NCBI GenBank assembly: GCA_964358855.1
Contig: CAYHQQ010000011.1
Coordinates: 1-64,000, forward strand
DNA: 64,000 nucleotides
Source of the DNA: UBA2396 sp038042175
Lineage (GTDB): Bacteria; Planctomycetota; Phycisphaerae; Phycisphaerales; UBA1924
Direction: 5' to 3'
Below the pieces are notes generated by a model. That model made no database searches and had not been told where the DNA came from. It saw only the letters and a list, made by a program, of their open reading frames with translations. The position numbers were made by a program, and so were the translations under genes. Each line of letters opens with the position of its first letter. The first letter of the stretch is position 1. Below are positions 27,276 to 35,827 of this stretch, in pieces.

Positions 27276-28430
27276 ATGGCTGTTGCTCTCATCATCGCGG
27301 TGCTCTGGCTGGCCTACAGCAACGGAGCCAACGACAACTTCAAGGGTGTCGCGACGCTCTACGGCAGCGGTGCGGCCACGTTCAATCGTGCCCGGATGTG
27401 GGCGACGTTTGCCACGCTCGCCGGGAGCCTTGTGTCCGTCGTGCTCGCCGCGACGCTCGCCAAGCAGTTCACGGGAAGCGGGCTGGTGCCCGCGGAACTC
27501 GCCAGCAGTTCGGCGTTGCTCGTGTCGGTCGGCGCGGCCGGCGCGGCGACCGTGCTGCTCGCGACCTTCCTCGGCATGCCGACCTCGACGACGCACGCGC
27601 TCACTGGCGCGCTCGTGGGCGTCGCGCTGCTCGTCAACGGCGGTACGGTGCCCCTCGCCAAACTGTGGACGAGCTTCTTCATGCCGCTCCTGGTGAGCCC
27701 GGTGATAGCGGTAGCGCTCGCAGGAGGGATGTACCTGGTCCTTCGCCGCCTGCGTCTGGCGATGGGCGTCACCCGCGAGACCTGCGTATGCGTCGGTCCG
27801 TCGCGGACGCTGGTTCCCGTGGGCCTCACCGTTGGAGGCTCGGGCACCACTTCGTCATCGTTCCACACGGGAGCCGGCCCGAAGGGTCTGAGCGTGACGA
27901 TTGGCAAGACCTCGCAGTGCGTCGAGCGGTACTCGGGTACGCTCGTCGGCGTCGATGCCCAGACTGCGGTCACCACCGTCCACTACGCCAGCGCGAGTGC
28001 GGTCTGCTTCGCCCGCGCCGTCAACGACACACCCAAGATCGCGGCGCTGCTCATGGTCGGCGAGGCCATCGCGGGTTGGAAGCTCGCCGTGGTGGCCGCG
28101 GCAATGGTCATGGGCGGCCTCATCCAGTCTCGCAAAGTCGCCGAGACCATGAGCAAACGCATCACCGCACTCAACCCGGGCCAGGGCCTCACTGGCAACT
28201 TCGTCACGGCCCTGCTCGTCATCGGCGCCTCGCGTCTCGGGCTGCCCGTCTCCACAACGCACGTCTCGGTCGGGTCGATCTTCGGGATCGGCATCGCTGG
28301 CGGGAATCCCCAATGGAAGACCGTCGGTCACATCGGCACGGCCTGGCTCACCACGCTCCCCCTCGGCGGCGTGCTGGGCGCAGGTCTGTACTACCTTCTC
28401 ACCCACGCCCATCTCGCCTCAGGCCAGTAA
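27276..28430 (+). CDS. PiT-family inorganic phosphate transporter
   Basis: 384 aa polytopic protein with the duplicated PiT signature: AYSNGANDNFKGVATLYGS at the N-terminus and FARAVNDTPKIAALLMVGE in the second half, with PTSTTHAL and VSTTHVSVG re-entrant motifs. It moves phosphate, and inevitably arsenate, across the inner membrane. Its position between arsM and arsS suggests a link to arsenic handling, either supplying phosphate for phosphorolysis by MtnP or exporting a product. TTGGAG precedes ATG 27276; GTG 27240 would add 12 unconserved residues. ArsS follows 21 bases later, so it is one operon. Confidence 0.9.
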   Translation: MAVALIIAVLWLAYSNGANDNFKGVATLYGSGAATFNRARMWATFATLAGSLVSVVLAATLAKQFTGSGLVPAELASSSALLVSVGAAGAATVLLATFLGMPTSTTHALTGALVGVALLVNGGTVPLAKLWTSFFMPLLVSPVIAVALAGGMYLVLRRLRLAMGVTRETCVCVGPSRTLVPVGLTVGGSGTTSSSFHTGAGPKGLSVTIGKTSQCVERYSGTLVGVDAQTAVTTVHYASASAVCFARAVNDTPKIAALLMVGEAIAGWKLAVVAAAMVMGGLIQSRKVAETMSKRITALNPGQGLTGNFVTALLVIGASRLGLPVSTTHVSVGSIFGIGIAGGNPQWKTVGHIGTAWLTTLPLGGVLGAGLYYLLTHAHLASGQ

Positions 28431-28451
28431 GCACGCTCGGAGTCTCTCTTT

Positions 28452-29540
28452 ATGCTCGTCCCCACCAACACTTTGTCGCCTGACTCCGCGTGCCGCATGT
28501 CCGGTGAGCGCCCCGATTCCGGCACGGTCGGCCTTACCGTCAACGGTTCGCGCCCGGGGGAGTGGGAGGCAAACGCCTTCGACCGCGCCATCGAGTCCGC
28601 GACCGGCTCGCTCCGCGCGGCGGATATTCGCACGTTCCAAGTCAACGTGGGCCTCAGGTGCAACCTCGCGTGCCACCACTGCCACGTCGAGAGCGGCCCC
28701 AAGCGGACGGAAGAGATGAACTGGGGCACGATGGCGATGGTGCTGGAGGCGGCACGGCAGGCCCGGGCACACACGATCGATATCACCGGCGGCGCGCCGG
28801 AGATGAACCCGCACTTCCGCCGCCTCGTCTCCGCCGCCAAGGCCCAGGGCCACGAGGTCATCGTCCGCACCAACCTGACCATCGCACTCGAACCCGGCTA
28901 CGAGGACCTCCCCGAGTTCTTCGCCGCGCAGCGTGTTCACCTGGTCGCCTCACTCCCGTGCTATCTCGAAGTGAACGTGGACATGCAGCGCGGCCGGCAC
29001 GTCTACGCCGAGAGCATCGAAGTCATCAAGCGGCTCAACGCGATCGGCTTCGGGATCGACCCGGCCCTGCCGCTCGACCTGGTCTACAACCCCGGCGGCC
29101 CCTCGCTCCCACCGCCGCAGGGCGCGCTCGAAGCCGACTACCGCCGCGAGCTGGACCGCCAGTTCGGCCTGCGCTTTACGCGGCTCTACACGATCACGAA
29201 CATGCCCATCGGCCGCTTCCAGCACGACCTGGACCGGAGCGGGAAGGGGACCGCGTACAGGCAGAAACTCCGCGATGCCTTCAACCTCGCGACCATCGAG
29301 CCGCTCATGTGCCGCCACCAGGTCCACGTGAGCCACGACGGCACGCTGAGCGACTGCGACTTCAACTACGCCCTCAAGCTCCCGGTCAACCTCGACGACC
29401 CGGCCTCACCGCGTCACGTGCGCGACCTGCTCAGACCTGGATCGATCGAAACCTTTAGCCGTCGCTCGATCGCCACCGGCGAGCACTGCTTCGCCTGCAC
29501 CGCCGGGTGTGGCTCGTCGTGCGGAGGAGCCCTCGCATGA
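28452..29540 (+). CDS. arsS: Arsenosugar biosynthesis radical SAM protein ArsS
   Basis: 362 aa radical SAM enzyme. The cluster motif is LRCNLACHHCHVESGPKRTEEM (Cys70, Cys74, Cys77), followed by ITGGAPEMNPHF, PCYLEVNVDMQRG and VYNPGGPSLPPPQ, which are typical of the rSAM/Cys-rich (ArsS) family. The C-terminus is Cys-rich (HCFACTAGCGSSCGGALA), probably for auxiliary iron-sulfur binding. ArsS adds the 5'-deoxyadenosyl group to dimethylarsenite, giving the arsenosugar nucleoside precursor. It directly follows arsM and the PiT gene. The start could be ATG 28452 or the internal ATG at codon 16. Confidence 0.9.
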   Translation: MLVPTNTLSPDSACRMSGERPDSGTVGLTVNGSRPGEWEANAFDRAIESATGSLRAADIRTFQVNVGLRCNLACHHCHVESGPKRTEEMNWGTMAMVLEAARQARAHTIDITGGAPEMNPHFRRLVSAAKAQGHEVIVRTNLTIALEPGYEDLPEFFAAQRVHLVASLPCYLEVNVDMQRGRHVYAESIEVIKRLNAIGFGIDPALPLDLVYNPGGPSLPPPQGALEADYRRELDRQFGLRFTRLYTITNMPIGRFQHDLDRSGKGTAYRQKLRDAFNLATIEPLMCRHQVHVSHDGTLSDCDFNYALKLPVNLDDPASPRHVRDLLRPGSIETFSRRSIATGEHCFACTAGCGSSCGGALA

Positions 29541-29580
29541 AGTTCTCGGACAGATCAAAGAGAAGAATTTCTCGTCCACA

Positions 29581-29600
29581 TCTGGACCGATCGTTCCAGA
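29581..29600. promoter_or_regulatory. TetR-type operator A
   Basis: TCTGGACC-GATC-GTTCCAGA: 8-bp arms with one mismatch, 45 bases before the tetR start. It matches operator B (30264-30283) at 15 of 20 positions; common pattern TYTGGAMC-N4-GTTCCARA. Confidence 0.7.
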
Positions 29601-29644
29601 CCGGCTATGGTTCTGCCGATCATCGCAATTGGAAGCACCCACCC

Positions 29645-30223
29645 ATGCCCTGGAAGAAGAACTTCGATGTCGACGTTGCCCGGGACAGGGCCAAGGCCCT
29701 GTTCTGGTCCAAGGGGTACGAGGCGACCTCGATGGAGGACCTGCTGGGCTGCATGGACATCAATCGGGGAAGCTTCTACGCCACGTTTGGCAGCAAGCAG
29801 GCGCTGTACCTCGATGTCCTGCAGCGGTATGACCAGCACTACCGCTGCGGCGTGCTCGACCAACTCAAGGCTGAGTTCACCCCTCGCGAAGCGATTCTGA
29901 CGCTGTTCGAGGCGGTCCGAAAGGAAGCCGCCGGCGCGAAGGGCACGCGGGGGTGTTTTCTCGCCAACGCAACGATGGAGCTCGCCGCCTCTGACAAGTC
30001 CGTTGCCAAAATCGTCGGTGTTGCATTCAGCCAGACCGAGGCGTTCTTCAAAGCCATGATCGAGCATGGCCAGGCCGACGGCACGATCCGCGCCAGCGCA
30101 GATCCGGATGTCGTCGCCCGGTCTCTTCTCGGTCTGCTGCTTGGCATGCGGGTGTTGGCTCGCGGCGGGTCGCCCGCGCCGGTGCTTGAGTCGATCGTTC
30201 AGCAAGTGAAGGAGTTGCTCTAG
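29645..30223 (+). CDS. TetR-family transcriptional repressor
   Basis: 192 aa. N-terminal TetR helix-turn-helix: RAKALFWSKGYEATSMEDLLGCMDINRGSFYATFGSKQALYLDVL. The C-terminal ligand domain resembles the TetR_C_6/NemR-like group (GTRGCFLANATMELAASD; one Cys in a RGCFLAN context, a frequent electrophile sensor position). ATG 29645 is chosen because the frame upstream to 29507 overlaps arsS and has no conserved residues. Two matching 20-bp inverted repeats flank it, one 45 bases upstream and one before the next gene, so it is likely autoregulated and represses the cassette 30316-34056. Confidence 0.9.
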   Translation: MPWKKNFDVDVARDRAKALFWSKGYEATSMEDLLGCMDINRGSFYATFGSKQALYLDVLQRYDQHYRCGVLDQLKAEFTPREAILTLFEAVRKEAAGAKGTRGCFLANATMELAASDKSVAKIVGVAFSQTEAFFKAMIEHGQADGTIRASADPDVVARSLLGLLLGMRVLARGGSPAPVLESIVQQVKELL

Positions 30224-30263
30224 AAGTCACGCCGCGCGCGTCGCGGCACAACGTCTGTCCAGA

Positions 30264-30283
30264 TTTGGAACGAGTGTTCCAAA
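30264..30283. promoter_or_regulatory. TetR-type operator B
   Basis: TTTGGAAC-GAGT-GTTCCAAA is a perfect 8-bp dyad, 33 bases before the AhpD-like gene. Same arm sequence and spacer length as operator A in front of tetR. Confidence 0.75.
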
Positions 30284-30315
30284 CATTCAATGGTTCGGTT
30301 TCCAGGAGTATCGTC

Positions 30316-30915
30316 ATGAAGTCCGCTCTCATCAACGTCCCCGTCCAGACCGTCGAGTCCGCCCCCGCTGCGTCGCGCGACCTGCTCAAGGCCGCCGGGA
30401 GCAAGTTCGGCTTCGTCCCCAACCTGCTGGGCATGTTCGCCAATGCCCCGGCCCTGCTCGAGGGATACCTCACACTCGCCGGGATCTTTGATAAGACCTC
30501 GCTCTCGCCGACGGAGCGTCAGGTGGTCCTGCTCGCCGCCAGCTTCGAGAACGGCTGTGAATACTGCATGGCGGCACACAGCGCCATCGCGGGCATGCAG
30601 AAGGTCGACCAAGGCGTCATCGGCGCCCTGCGGGACGGTAATCCGATCAGCGACGCGAAGCTGGAGGCCCTTCGTTCGTTCGCCGCCGAGGCTGTCCGCA
30701 CCCGCGGCTGGCCGTCGACTGAGGCCGTGGCGCGGTTCACCGGCGCGGGGTACACCCCGGCCCAGGCGCTCGAGGTCGTCCTTGGCATTGGCGTGAAGAC
30801 GCTCTCCAACTACGCCAATCACCTCGCGGCGACGCCGCTCGACAGCGCGTTCGCACCCGTGAAGTGGTCCAAGCCCGGCTGCGGGTGCGGCACCAGCGCC
30901 TGCGGCACGCGCTAA
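30316..30915 (+). CDS. AhpD/carboxymuconolactone decarboxylase family protein (second copy)
   Basis: 199 aa AhpD-like protein with FENGCEYCMAAHSAIAG (Cys81, Cys84, His88), the redox pair and relay His of the family, and the GFVPNLLGMFANAPALLEGYL N-terminal block seen in peroxidase-related CMD proteins. It ends with a Cys-rich tail, PGCGCGTSACGTR, which may bind metal. AGGAG is 7 bases before ATG 30316. It is the first gene behind TetR operator B, suggesting induction by electrophiles or peroxides. Distinct from the shorter copy at 22778. Confidence 0.85.
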   Translation: MKSALINVPVQTVESAPAASRDLLKAAGSKFGFVPNLLGMFANAPALLEGYLTLAGIFDKTSLSPTERQVVLLAASFENGCEYCMAAHSAIAGMQKVDQGVIGALRDGNPISDAKLEALRSFAAEAVRTRGWPSTEAVARFTGAGYTPAQALEVVLGIGVKTLSNYANHLAATPLDSAFAPVKWSKPGCGCGTSACGTR

Positions 30916-31056
30916 CCGGTCCCCCTCGTCCCTCCCTCCTCCTGGCGGATCGGGTGGCCCGCGCGGGCTCAGGCCATGACGCCTAGCACCCCGCGCGGGC
31001 GCCCTTCCGCTCAAGAGGTCCACATCGTCCCATCGCATTCACAAAGGAGTTCGATC

Positions 31057-31311
31057 ATGCCACTGGTTCAAGTCAAAGGTGTGTCCGGGTATCTGTCCAA
31101 GGAACAGAAGGCCGAGTTGATCAAGCGTCTGACGGACGCGGTCCTTTCGGTCGAGGGCGAGGGCCTCCGCCCCGTCACGTGGGTCATCATCGAGGACGTG
31201 CCCGAAGGTCAATGGGGCGTCGGCGGCACGCTCGCCTCCGCCCAGATGCTCCGCGAGATGGCCGGCAAGCAGCACTGCGCCACCGGCGCCGCCGCCTGCG
31301 CTCGCACCTGA
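31057..31311 (+). CDS. 4-oxalocrotonate tautomerase-family protein
   Basis: 84 aa. Begins Met-Pro-Leu-Val-Gln-Val; the Pro exposed after Met removal is the catalytic base of tautomerases. It continues with the family pattern LSKEQKAELIKRLTDAV and VTWVIIEDVPEGQWGVGG. It has a short Cys-containing tail (HCATGAAACART), echoing the tail of the preceding gene. AAAGGAG precedes ATG 31057. It lies 141 bases downstream of the AhpD-like gene. Substrate unknown; in this cassette possibly an enol or electrophile by-product. Confidence 0.85.
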   Translation: MPLVQVKGVSGYLSKEQKAELIKRLTDAVLSVEGEGLRPVTWVIIEDVPEGQWGVGGTLASAQMLREMAGKQHCATGAAACART

Positions 31312-31551
31312 GTTGCGCAGCCATCGCTACACGCTCTCGCTCTTCACACCTCCACGAGCCGGTTTGGGTCGCCCGCGCGGAAGCAGGAGGTGGTCACTCG
31401 CGCCTTGAGGCGTGACAACGTCCACCTTCTCCCAGACAACCCCCCCCATCCCGCACGGGCGCCCGCCGCTCGTCACGTCCGTGTCCCCGTCTGTTCGCTG
31501 TTCGCTGAGTCCGTCCCTGTCCGCAACATGTCCCATTTCAAGGAGTTTCTC

Positions 31552-32586
<1,035 letters not shown>

Positions 32587-32698
32587 ACAACGCCGGCTTC
32601 GGCACATCACACCGCGGACGGCGAAGGCGGTCCGTGGCGATTCGTCTCAACCGTTTCAGAGTCCGCTGTCTGTGCAGTCACCCCAGTGGAGCGACTCC

Positions 32699-33187
32699 GT
32701 GGAAGGCAACGCATACCCCAGCGTTCAACGTGTCCTATTGCCACCCTTCACCCTCGACACCGCGACTAAAAAGGTGCGTGCCGCCGAAGATGCGTGGAAC
32801 AGCCGTGATCCCAAGCGTGTATCGCTGGCCTACTCGACCAACAGCCAGTGGCGCAATCGGGAGCAGGGAATCCGCGGTCGCGAGCAGATCAAAGCCTTTC
32901 TGCATCGCAAATGGGCGAGGGAGCTCGACTATCGGCTGATCAAGGAGCTTTGGGCCTTCTCCGACAACAGGATCGCCGTTCGATTCCAGTACGAGTGGCA
33001 CGATGACGCGGGACAGTGGTTCCGCAGCTACGGCAATGAGCTCTGGGAGTTTGATGCGGCCGGGCTCATGCGCCGGCGCGAGGCGAGCATCAATGACGTT
33101 TCGATCGAGGAGGCACAACGGCGGTTCCGCTGGGACGCGCCAGGACCTCGCCCGGTGGCTCATGGGGGCTTGGAAGAGGTGATGTGA
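32699..33187 (+). CDS. DUF1348 / NTF2-like family protein
   Basis: About 162 aa. The whole chain follows the DUF1348 pattern: PPFTLDTATKKVRAAEDAWN, SRDPKRVSLAYSTNSQWRNR, GREQIKAFLHRKWARELDYR, LIKELWAFSDNRIAVRF, QYEWHDDAGQWFRSYGNELW. The fold is SnoaL/NTF2-like, and it is probably a small cytoplasmic enzyme. GTG 32699 is chosen because TGGAG lies 7 bases upstream and the domain starts soon after; the frame is open farther up but would overlap the hydrolase. It sits in the TetR cassette before the SDR gene. Confidence 0.82.
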   Translation: MEGNAYPSVQRVLLPPFTLDTATKKVRAAEDAWNSRDPKRVSLAYSTNSQWRNREQGIRGREQIKAFLHRKWARELDYRLIKELWAFSDNRIAVRFQYEWHDDAGQWFRSYGNELWEFDAAGLMRRREASINDVSIEEAQRRFRWDAPGPRPVAHGGLEEVM

Positions 33188-33276
33188 AGTCGCCACCTCG
33201 GGATCATCGGACGCTACCAGATGACCCATTGTCGTTCAACCCAGCACCCGCACGCGGTGCAAAGTACAAAGGAGTT

Positions 33277-34056
33277 ATGCCTGTGGAACAGACGTTCTCG
33301 AATCGTTCTCTCTTGGTCGTTGGCGGAACAAGCGGGATCGGTCTCGCTGTCGCACGAGCCGTTCAAGGCTCGGGCGGCACAGTGACGGTGATCGGTTCCA
33401 GACCTGAGAAGGCGGCGCGCGCCGCGGTGGATCTCGGGTCCGGTGGTCGAGCCCAAACGATAGACGTTGCCGCCGAACAGGGTCTCGCCCAACTGCAGGA
33501 ACTGATTGCGTCCGAGCCGCACCCGTTCGACCTCTTGGTCAATGCAGCCGGCATCTTCATTCCCAAGCCGTTCGTCGAGCACACCCCGGAGGACTATGAC
33601 CGATACGCGGCTTTGACACGCGCACAGTTCTTCGTGACGCAGGCCATCGCCCGGCGGCTGATCGCCTTCGGCCGCGGTGGTGCGGTGGTCAATATCGGCT
33701 CCATGTGGGCGAGGCAAGCGATCGAAGCCACACCTTCGTCGGCGTACTCCGTTGCCAAGGCGGGCCTGCATGCGCTCACCCAGCATGCAGCGATGGAACT
33801 GGCCAAGCACCGAATACGCGTGAATGCGGTATCGCCGGCGGTTGTCGAGACGCCGGTGTACGAGGCATTCATCCCGTCCGATCAGGTTCATGCGGCACTG
33901 CAGGGATTCAACTCGTTTCACCCGATCGGTCGGATCGGTACCCCCCGGGACATCGCCAGCGTGGTCGCATTCCTCCTGTCGGATCAGTCGTCATGGGTCA
34001 CCGGGGCGATTTGGGACGTTGACGGTGGCGTTATGGCTGGCCGCAATGTCATTTAG
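33277..34056 (+). CDS. Short-chain dehydrogenase/reductase (SDR)
   Basis: 259 aa classical SDR. Nucleotide motif VVGGTSGIGLAVARA, then NAAG as LLVNAAGIF, active Ser in VNIGSMWARQ, and Tyr/Lys in SSAYSVAKAGLHALTQ; the C-terminal WVTGAIWDVDGGVMAG is standard. NAD(P)-dependent oxidoreductase of unknown substrate. ATG 33277 follows AAAGGAG closely (2 bases, short). A GTG at 33184 overlapping the preceding stop is an alternative. Last gene of the TetR-flanked cassette. Confidence 0.88.
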   Translation: MPVEQTFSNRSLLVVGGTSGIGLAVARAVQGSGGTVTVIGSRPEKAARAAVDLGSGGRAQTIDVAAEQGLAQLQELIASEPHPFDLLVNAAGIFIPKPFVEHTPEDYDRYAALTRAQFFVTQAIARRLIAFGRGGAVVNIGSMWARQAIEATPSSAYSVAKAGLHALTQHAAMELAKHRIRVNAVSPAVVETPVYEAFIPSDQVHAALQGFNSFHPIGRIGTPRDIASVVAFLLSDQSSWVTGAIWDVDGGVMAGRNVI

Positions 34057-34092
34057 ACCCAGCGGGCCTCAGGCTCTCGTGCCATCGTCGAG

Positions 34093-34121
34093 GGAATAGT
34101 CCGGCCCGGATAGCCATTCCC
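34093..34121 (+). promoter_or_regulatory. ECF-type promoter element 4 (upstream of VTT-DUF547 gene)
   Basis: GGAATA (34093-34098), 17 bases, ATTCCC (34116-34121). The annotated ATG is only 9 bases beyond, so the mRNA would be leaderless or nearly so. The site is followed by TTC as in the mtnP/arsM element. Confidence 0.7.
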
Positions 34122-34130
34122 TTCCGAGCC

Positions 34131-35813
34131 ATGAGCCACTCCGCCGTCGAAACGCCGCCCGTGAACGCTGATCCCTCGGACTCGCGTGCCCAAGGCACGA
34201 ACGCTGCGGGCGCGGGTGGCTGGGCACAGAAGGCCGTGCGCCTGCTCTGCTTTGTCATCATCGCGGCGAGTGCGCTGGTCATCCTGCGTGCCCTGCCGAC
34301 GGCCCAACTGCTGGACCTAATGCAGAAGAAAGTGGCGACGTTCGGGCCGTGGGGGCCGGTCGTGTACGGCGTCACGTACTTCGTCGCCGCCGTCCTCTTC
34401 GTCCCCGGCTCGGCCCTCACGCTCGCTGCGGGCGCGATCTTCGGGCTTGCCGGGGGATTCGCCACCGTCTCGGTCTCGTCCACCGCCGCCGCCGGGGCAT
34501 CGTTCCTCATCGCGCGCTACCTCGCCCGCGACAAGGTGCGCAAGATGGCCGAGAGCAACCGCACCTTCGGAGCGATCGACAAGGCCATCGCGCAAGGCGG
34601 GTGGAAGATCATCGCGCTCCTGCGGCTCTCGCCCGCCGTGCCCTTCTCCTTGGGCAACTACCTCTACGGGCTGACGCCGGTGAAGTTCTGGCCGTACCTG
34701 CTCGCGTCGTGGGTGGCGATGATGCCCGGTACGTTCCTGTTTGTGTACCTGGGCTACGTCGGTAAGACAGCCGCAGGTGGTGGCGGCGGCAAGAACCCGT
34801 GGCAGTGGGTGCTGCTGGGCGCTGGTCTGCTCGCGACGATCGTGGTGAGCGTGTACGTGACCCGACTGGCCCGCAAGGCCCTGAAAGAGACGTCTCTGAA
34901 AGAGGACAGTGTGAAGCGTGACACGAGCGAGAAGTCCGCACAGGTCGTCAAGTCCGGTCCCAAGCCCGTGGGCAAGCCGATCGTCGCGGCCGGGGTGCTT
35001 GCTGTGCTGGCGGCGTGCGCACAGCTCAACAAGGGGCGCCTCGGCAGCATGTTCGGTCCGCCCAAGGCGACGCCCCACGAGGCCTACGCGAACGCTCCAG
35101 CCGGAGCAACGTTCGATCACTCGGCGTTCGATGCACTCCTGAAGGCTCATGTGAGCACTGAGGGCGGCTTTGTCGACTACGACGCGCTCAAGAAGGATGC
35201 GGACAAGCTCGACGCCTACATCGTCGCGATTGGGAAGGCCGATGTGGACACGCTCGGTCGCGACGAGCGTCTGGCGTTCCTCATCAACGTCTACAACGCT
35301 TTCACGCTCCGGCTGATCCTGGACTATTACCCCGTAGACTCGATCAAGGACATCCCCTCTGACCAGCGCTGGGACGCAAAGCGGTGGACGATTGCCGGCG
35401 GCACCTACAGCCTCAACCAGATCGAGCACGAGCTCATCCGCCCCAAGTTCGCCGAGCCGCGTGTCCACTTCGCGCTCGTGTGCGCCGCGATCGGGTGCCC
35501 GCCCCTCCGCAACGAGGCGTACACGGGGGCACGGCTGGAAGAACAACTCGCGGACCAGTCGCGCTACGTGCACTCGCACCCCCGATGGTTCCGGTTGCAA
35601 GAGGACCGTGGCGAGGTCGAGCTGACCGCCCTTTACGATTGGTACGGCGGCGACTTCACGCAGAAGGCGTCGTCGGTGGTTGCCTTCGCGGCACAGTTTT
35701 CGCCTGAACTGGTCCGGCTCATCAACTCGGGCAAGGAGCCCCGCGTGAAGTTCCTGGACTACAGCTGGAAACTCAACAGCGTTGGGAATCGATCGCTTGC
35801 GGGCGACAAGTAG
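34131..35813 (+). CDS. TVP38/TMEM64 (VTT) membrane domain - DUF547 fusion
   Basis: 560 aa. Residues about 30-260 form a VTT/SNARE-associated membrane domain with FVPGSALTLAAGAIFG and LRLSPAVPFSLGNYLYGLTPVKFWPY motifs. A second short membrane region (about residue 285) leads to a DUF547 domain (about 320-550) with LAFLINVYNAFTLRLILDYYP, FALVCAAIGCPPLRNEAY and VKFLDYSWKLN. Both domains often occur as separate proteins next to arsS. A lipid-scramblase or transport role for VTT and a cysteine-peptidase-like fold for DUF547 are known suggestions only. ATG 34131 lies 9 bases from promoter element 4; a GTG near 34235 is an alternative. Confidence 0.85.
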   Translation: MSHSAVETPPVNADPSDSRAQGTNAAGAGGWAQKAVRLLCFVIIAASALVILRALPTAQLLDLMQKKVATFGPWGPVVYGVTYFVAAVLFVPGSALTLAAGAIFGLAGGFATVSVSSTAAAGASFLIARYLARDKVRKMAESNRTFGAIDKAIAQGGWKIIALLRLSPAVPFSLGNYLYGLTPVKFWPYLLASWVAMMPGTFLFVYLGYVGKTAAGGGGGKNPWQWVLLGAGLLATIVVSVYVTRLARKALKETSLKEDSVKRDTSEKSAQVVKSGPKPVGKPIVAAGVLAVLAACAQLNKGRLGSMFGPPKATPHEAYANAPAGATFDHSAFDALLKAHVSTEGGFVDYDALKKDADKLDAYIVAIGKADVDTLGRDERLAFLINVYNAFTLRLILDYYPVDSIKDIPSDQRWDAKRWTIAGGTYSLNQIEHELIRPKFAEPRVHFALVCAAIGCPPLRNEAYTGARLEEQLADQSRYVHSHPRWFRLQEDRGEVELTALYDWYGGDFTQKASSVVAFAAQFSPELVRLINSGKEPRVKFLDYSWKLNSVGNRSLAGDK

Positions 35814-35827
35814 GACCAGACCCACAA

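Noticed and set aside
33282..33301. TGTGGAAC-AGAC-GTTCTCGA resembling the TetR operators
   Set aside because: The second arm matches only five of eight positions, and the site is inside the first codons of the SDR gene.
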